Positions 60,101-64,000 of a stretch of DNA of 64,000 nt are shown in pieces. Each line of letters starts with the position of its first letter. The first letter of the stretch is position 1. The position numbers were made by a program, and so were the translations under genes. The notes below the pieces were generated by a model. It did no database searches and had not been told where the DNA came from. It was given only the letters and a program-made list of their open reading frames with translations. Where the stretch lies: positions 30,108,230 through 30,172,229 of the forward strand of contig CM032121.1 of assembly GCA_018894105.1 (NCBI GenBank), read 5' to 3'. The stretch is from Jacaranda mimosifolia (lineage: Eukaryota; Streptophyta; Magnoliopsida; Lamiales; Bignoniaceae).

Positions 60101-60472
60101 TTAGCTGTCCTGATAATCATTTAAAATGGGAGTTGTACAATAGTACCTGTTCACTGGCTTTATTGGGTCTTTCAAAAATTTTCGATCACTCCTATATTTA
60201 GCCCCTCCTTTATATGACTTGGGTTTTTTATTTACCACACTAATTGCAAAACACTTGCCAATGTCCTTAGGAAAATCAAATGCTTTAAACACATTAAAAG
60301 TTATCTTTTCATCTTGGACCCTCATGGTTAACTCACCTTTTTGCACATCTATGATAGTCCTACCTGTGGTCAAGAATGGTCTCCCAATGATGATTGAAAC
60401 TTCAGTATCCTCCTCCATATCCAACACAATAAAATTTGCAGGGAAAATATATTTATCAACTTTTACCAACAC
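60101..60472 (-). pseudogene. Element 4 aspartic protease region
   Basis: This 123-codon frame is read on the minus strand. Its motifs are PANFIVLDMEEDTEVSIIIG, the block GRPFLTTGRTIIDVQKGELT and RVQDEKITFNVFKA. They are the C-terminal half of the retropepsin-like protease found in Athila-like and related Gypsy elements. The N-terminal part with the catalytic Asp would lie at about 60480-60730, where the frame is broken (a stop at about 60477 and shifts). It follows gag in the sense direction, as expected. Confidence 0.82.
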
Positions 60473-60530
60473 ATCTTAAATTATTCCCTTATGATACTTG
60501 AATGTTTTATCCGCAAGTTGCAAGGTTATA

Positions 60531-62330
60531 CTAGTTGGCTTGATCTCTCCCAATCCAAGTCGCTGGTAGATGAAATGTGGCATTAAATTTATGCTTGCTT
60601 CCAAATCGCAAAGTGCCCTTCCAGAATTTTAGTACCAATTTTGCATGGTATGGTGAAACTCTCAGGATCCATGAGCTTTGGAGGTAACTTCCTTTGGATG
60701 ATTGCACTGTATTCCTCTGTGAGAGCCACTGTTTCAAATTTACTCAAACGCCTTTCTTAAATAAAATTGCTTTCATGAGTTTCACATAACTTGGTATTTG
60801 TTCTAAGGCTTCTACAAATGGAATAATTATGTGGTGTCTAACTTTTGCTTCTTAAGCCTCTGAGGAAAGGGTGGAGGTGGTTTAATAGGATTAATTTCTT
60901 CAGTTTTCTGCTTCTCATCCTTTCCTCTCTCAAGTAGCGATTCTTCTTCCAATTCCTCTGAAGATGGAGAGACATTATGAAATTCTTGCAATTCTCTACC
61001 ATTCCTCGAAGAAACAGCATTGCAATGTTTCTTGCCTTCTCGTTTAGGATTTATCTCAGTATCACTTGCAAAGTTTCTTGTTGTCTTATACTCAATGCAT
61101 TGGCTAATTGCCCTATTTGTGTTTCTAGTGTTCTTATTGGAACTGATTGACTTTGAATTATTGCTTCAGTTTTTGTCATGAACTGCATAAACATTTCCTC
61201 TAATGATGGCTTCTTTTCTTGAGTTGGTGGCTTTATTTGTTGCTGGAAACCTAGTGGTGGAGGTTTAAGGCCTAAAGTTTGTCCTTGATTATTGCTCCAA
61301 GAAAAATTGGGGTGTTATCTCCATCCCGGATTATAAGTATTTGAGTATGGATTATTTTGATTATTGTTGAAGTTCCCAACAAACTGTACTGATTCCAAAG
61401 TATGTTGACACTGATCACTGGAATGCGCATCCCTGCAAATATCACAAGTAATAAATTGGCTCTCTACTGCTTGACTTGATGTACTAGTTGGGTTATAATA
61501 CTTGCAAGCCTGTCCATCTTCTTCGTTAAAGCTTATAACTACGCAGTCAAAGATGTAGTAGCATTTACCTCATAATTTCCTACAGCTTTCTTTGGTTGAG
61601 TTAATCTATTAGTTGTCCACTGATAACTGTTTGCAGCCATCTCTTCAAATAACTCAAATATATCCCCAATCTTTTCCTCATAAGTGTACTTCTTGCAGCA
61701 ACATCAACTATTCCTCTTGTTTGTGCGGATAATCCATCATAGAGTGTCTGCACTTGAAGCCACTTTCTCAATCATGATAAGGGCATTTTCTGAGCATCTC
61801 TTTATATCTTTTCCATGCCTCATAAAAATGTTTCTTGATCAAATTGAACAAATGAAGTGATTTCCTTCCTTAATTTGACTACTCGTGATGGTGGGAAAAA
61901 CTTAGCCTAGAATCTCTGTGCTAGATCCTCCCAAGTGGCAATGGATCTCGATGGCAAAGATAACAATCAACTCTTCGCTTTGTCCTTTAGTGAAAATAGA
62001 AATGGCCACAATTGGATTGCATCATCAGAAACTCTATTGTATTTGAAGGTATCACAAATCTCCAAAAAGTTAGCTAGAAGAGAATTTGGATCTTCTGTTG
62101 GAGATCCTCCAAACTGTATTGAACTCTATATCATTTGAATGATAACGGGCTTGATCACAAAATTATTAGCCTGAATAGATGGTTTAGCGATTCCTGTCTG
62201 AAAGCCCTGAATTTGTGAGATAACATAATCCCCCATATATCCATCTTCCTCTGCCATTTCTGCAGTATCCTTATTTGCTCAAAATAAAATAAAAAATAAA
62301 TAAATAAAGTTTGAACTAAAACTTGGCGCT
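60531..62330 (-). pseudogene. Element 4 gag (broken)
   Basis: On the minus strand a capsid region is readable from about 62260 to 61600 in pieces. It is followed by a zinc-knuckle-like CDICRDAHSSDQC at about 61455-61417, then NNNQNNPYSNTYNPGWR and HPNFSWSNNQG at about 61380-61290. This spacing is characteristic of Athila-like Gag. A Pro/Gln-rich linker and a Lys/Glu-rich segment near 61020-60840 lead towards the protease. A stop replaces one residue between the two Asn-rich motifs and several frame changes occur. Confidence 0.8.
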
Positions 62331-62378
62331 TAAAATTAATATTAGCAGAAACAAAATAATTTTCATTCCCTAAAAACT

Positions 62379-63569
62379 TGATGGTTGTATAAAATAAATA
62401 ATGCAAATAATTATGTAAGTGCACGCATCGCAACAAGTAATAAAGTGATGAGAAGAATATCGATCCCACGAAAAATTAAATAATTCGCTACTAATTACTA
62501 ATTTATCAAACACTTGTTTTATTCAAACAAAATCAATTATATATGAATTAAAACTAAACTAATGAAAATAAGAAAAAAGGGTATTGATTAAGATTTCCAT
62601 CAAGATATAGAAGCATAGAATTATGATTTCATTAATCGAATAAGCTGATTACATATGAAATTAATAACATGTTATTAGTATTGAGTTTTATGCAATTTTG
62701 AGGTTCTTCCAAATTATCCACAATCAAATCCTTAATTTATTCAATTCAATATATACCTATGTGAATTAATTAAATTATGGATAATGTTGTACCACTCAAC
62801 TAACTTCTTAGGGCAAGCAGGTATATTCCAATCGTATTCACAAATTAATTAATTCATCAATTTGAATAATTAATCCTAAAGTTTTCTATTGTCAATCAAT
62901 TCCTATGTTTTCTTTTTCAAGACTCTCCTAGGGTTTAAAGATGCACTTGACTGTTGATCAGATAATCAAATAGAAAAAGCAAACAATAGAAGAAATAATC
63001 TTAAGTGCTACTAATTTTATGGAAGAAAATCATGCGTCAATTTATTCAAAAGAATCCATCATAATTTTAAAATAACGAATTAGTTCATGATTGAATTGTC
63101 AAACAAAATATGAATAAAACGAAACATCGTCTCAAATGCAGAATTAAAAAGAAAATCAAAGGGAGAAGAAGAAACTCTATTCCTAGACGAATCTGATCTC
63201 CACTTTGTCTTTATCCAAATCCTGAATTCTCGCGACACTTCTAATATCCAAAATAGTAAATCCAAATCTGGTCTTTGATTAAATGTCTGAAAGGCCTATT
63301 TATAACCGATTAAAAGAGTCTTCTAACTCGAATATGACTCAAATAAATAAAGACTTTTCTGCCTATCCTTGATTAGATTATGAGATGTCATCATCCTGCT
63401 AGCATTCCCACCAACTTGTGTCAATTTGTTCCTTTTTTTAATTTCTTCATTTGTATTTATGCAATTCCAAATTTTCATCAATTAGTAAGGGAATTATAAT
63501 TTTTTATAAAAAAATTATTTATTAAGTCTCAAATACAATATTAAAATTAATACTAATAGGAATTTAACA
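62379..63569 (-). repeat. Element 4, right LTR (5' LTR of the element)
   Basis: It starts TGATGGTTGTATAAAATAAA and ends GGAATTTAACA on the plus strand. The internal side reads, on the minus strand, CATCAAGTTTTTAGGGAATG; the expected tRNA-Asp-type primer site of Athila elements appears to be missing between the T run and GGGA. The minus-strand TATA box is at 63297-63304. Confidence 0.88.
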
Positions 63570-63574
63570 TGAAT

Positions 63575-64000
63575 TGTCAAGTATTTTCGATTGCATTTAG
63601 GTTTTATTTAAAAAAAAGAAAATTTAAATTAAAGTGGCCCATCTGGTTAATTCTTATGGCCCATTTAAGCTGAGAGCCCGACCCGTGTCTTCCCCTTTTT
63701 ATTTTATGCCAAAATAATGAGAAATATAACGTAACACCGCCTGACCCTCAACAGCAGTCAACCGCTTAACTGAGTAATAAAATCCCAAAGTCCCATACTC
63801 TCGTCTTTAACTTCTGCTTGCTTCGCTGGAATTTTTCTACTTTTATGTGTTGCTCTTTCCCTCGCATTTCTTTTCCTGCTTCGTCTGGTATAGCCAGGCG
63901 ATGATCTCGTAGGGCGTGAACAGAAAACAAGCAAAAACGCGTACATAATCGCCGTTATTTGTAAAGAATTCTTACGTAAACCCTATAATTGTGTTTGAAC
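63575..64000. promoter_or_regulatory. Probable promoter/leader of a gene beyond the right edge
   Basis: GGCCCAT (a site II-type element) occurs at 63636-63642 and 63658-63664, and AAACCCTA (a telo box) at 63978-63985. Their combination is typical of promoters of ribosomal-protein and other growth-related genes in plants. The sequence between is less AT-rich and pyrimidine-rich, like a leader. No coding exon is visible before the window ends. Direction is presumed rightwards. Confidence 0.4.

Larger units (their letters stand above)
54228..63569 (-). mobile_element. Element 4: non-autonomous Athila-like LTR retrotransposon (minus orientation)
   Basis: Two LTRs of about 1.2 kb (54228-55430 and 62379-63569) flank an interior whose gag and protease lie on the minus strand, and a polypurine tract next to the left LTR confirms that orientation. 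Flanking pentamers TGAAC (54223-54227) and TGAAT (63570-63574) differ at one base. No RT or integrase is visible. The interior carries a Harbinger-like insertion at 56161-57557 and an RNase H-like fragment at 58970-59428. The total length is 9.3 kb. Confidence 0.85.

Noticed and set aside
1..64000. tRNA, rRNA or CRISPR-type features
   Set aside because: No cloverleaf with a GGTTCGAATCC-like T-arm, no rRNA core sequence and no regularly spaced repeat-spacer array was seen. The tandem arrays present are direct repeats without spacers.

Overview
This is nuclear DNA from a flowering plant, almost certainly a eudicot. It is AT-rich, with long spacers full of poly-A/T runs and microsatellites. Only two host genes can be recognised: an intronless HECATE-type bHLH transcription factor and a DAD1-like plastid phospholipase A1. 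There is no bacterial-style organisation. No tRNA, rRNA or CRISPR array was seen. About 70 percent of the window is transposon-derived by my boundaries.

Layout. 1-3500: spacer. 3522-4444: HECATE-like gene (+) with twin TATA boxes, a GAA-repeat leader and a poly(A) signal. 7186-8512: phospholipase A1 gene (-), convergent with the first. 11508-21553: Ty3/Gypsy element 1, with target duplication ATACC. 21890-22960: a decayed 38-bp tandem array. 23386-34272: element 2, an old Gypsy derivative that kept gag, protease and an antisense region but shows no reverse transcriptase or integrase. Its 3' LTR is split by a probable 2.76-kb solo LTR (31498-34259). 34576-35485: a long-armed inverted-repeat MITE. 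35711-36954: a hAT-like element. 37643-49822: a Mutator-like element with a perfect 9-bp target duplication, into which Gypsy element 3 (38362-48809, duplication ATTAT) was inserted. 54228-63569: a minus-strand, non-autonomous Athila-like element 4, itself carrying a Harbinger-like insertion and an RNase H-like fragment. 63575-64000: a probable promoter of a gene beyond the right edge.

How the parts relate. Elements 1 and 3 share the architecture of the Tat/Retand branch of Ty3/Gypsy: gag, protease, RT, RNase H, a second archaeal-type RNase H, integrase, then short tandem repeats, then a gene on the opposite strand, then the polypurine tract and 3' LTR. Element 2 keeps this layout minus most of pol. 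The antisense genes of elements 1 and 3 are homologous and each has a TATA box at the matching place. In element 1 the antisense gene also shows an 83-nt GC-AG intron that joins two coiled-coil exons in frame. I regard this antisense transcription unit as the most interesting content. All retroelement genes carry stops or frameshifts and are called pseudogenes. Boundaries rest on reading by eye; no database search was possible.
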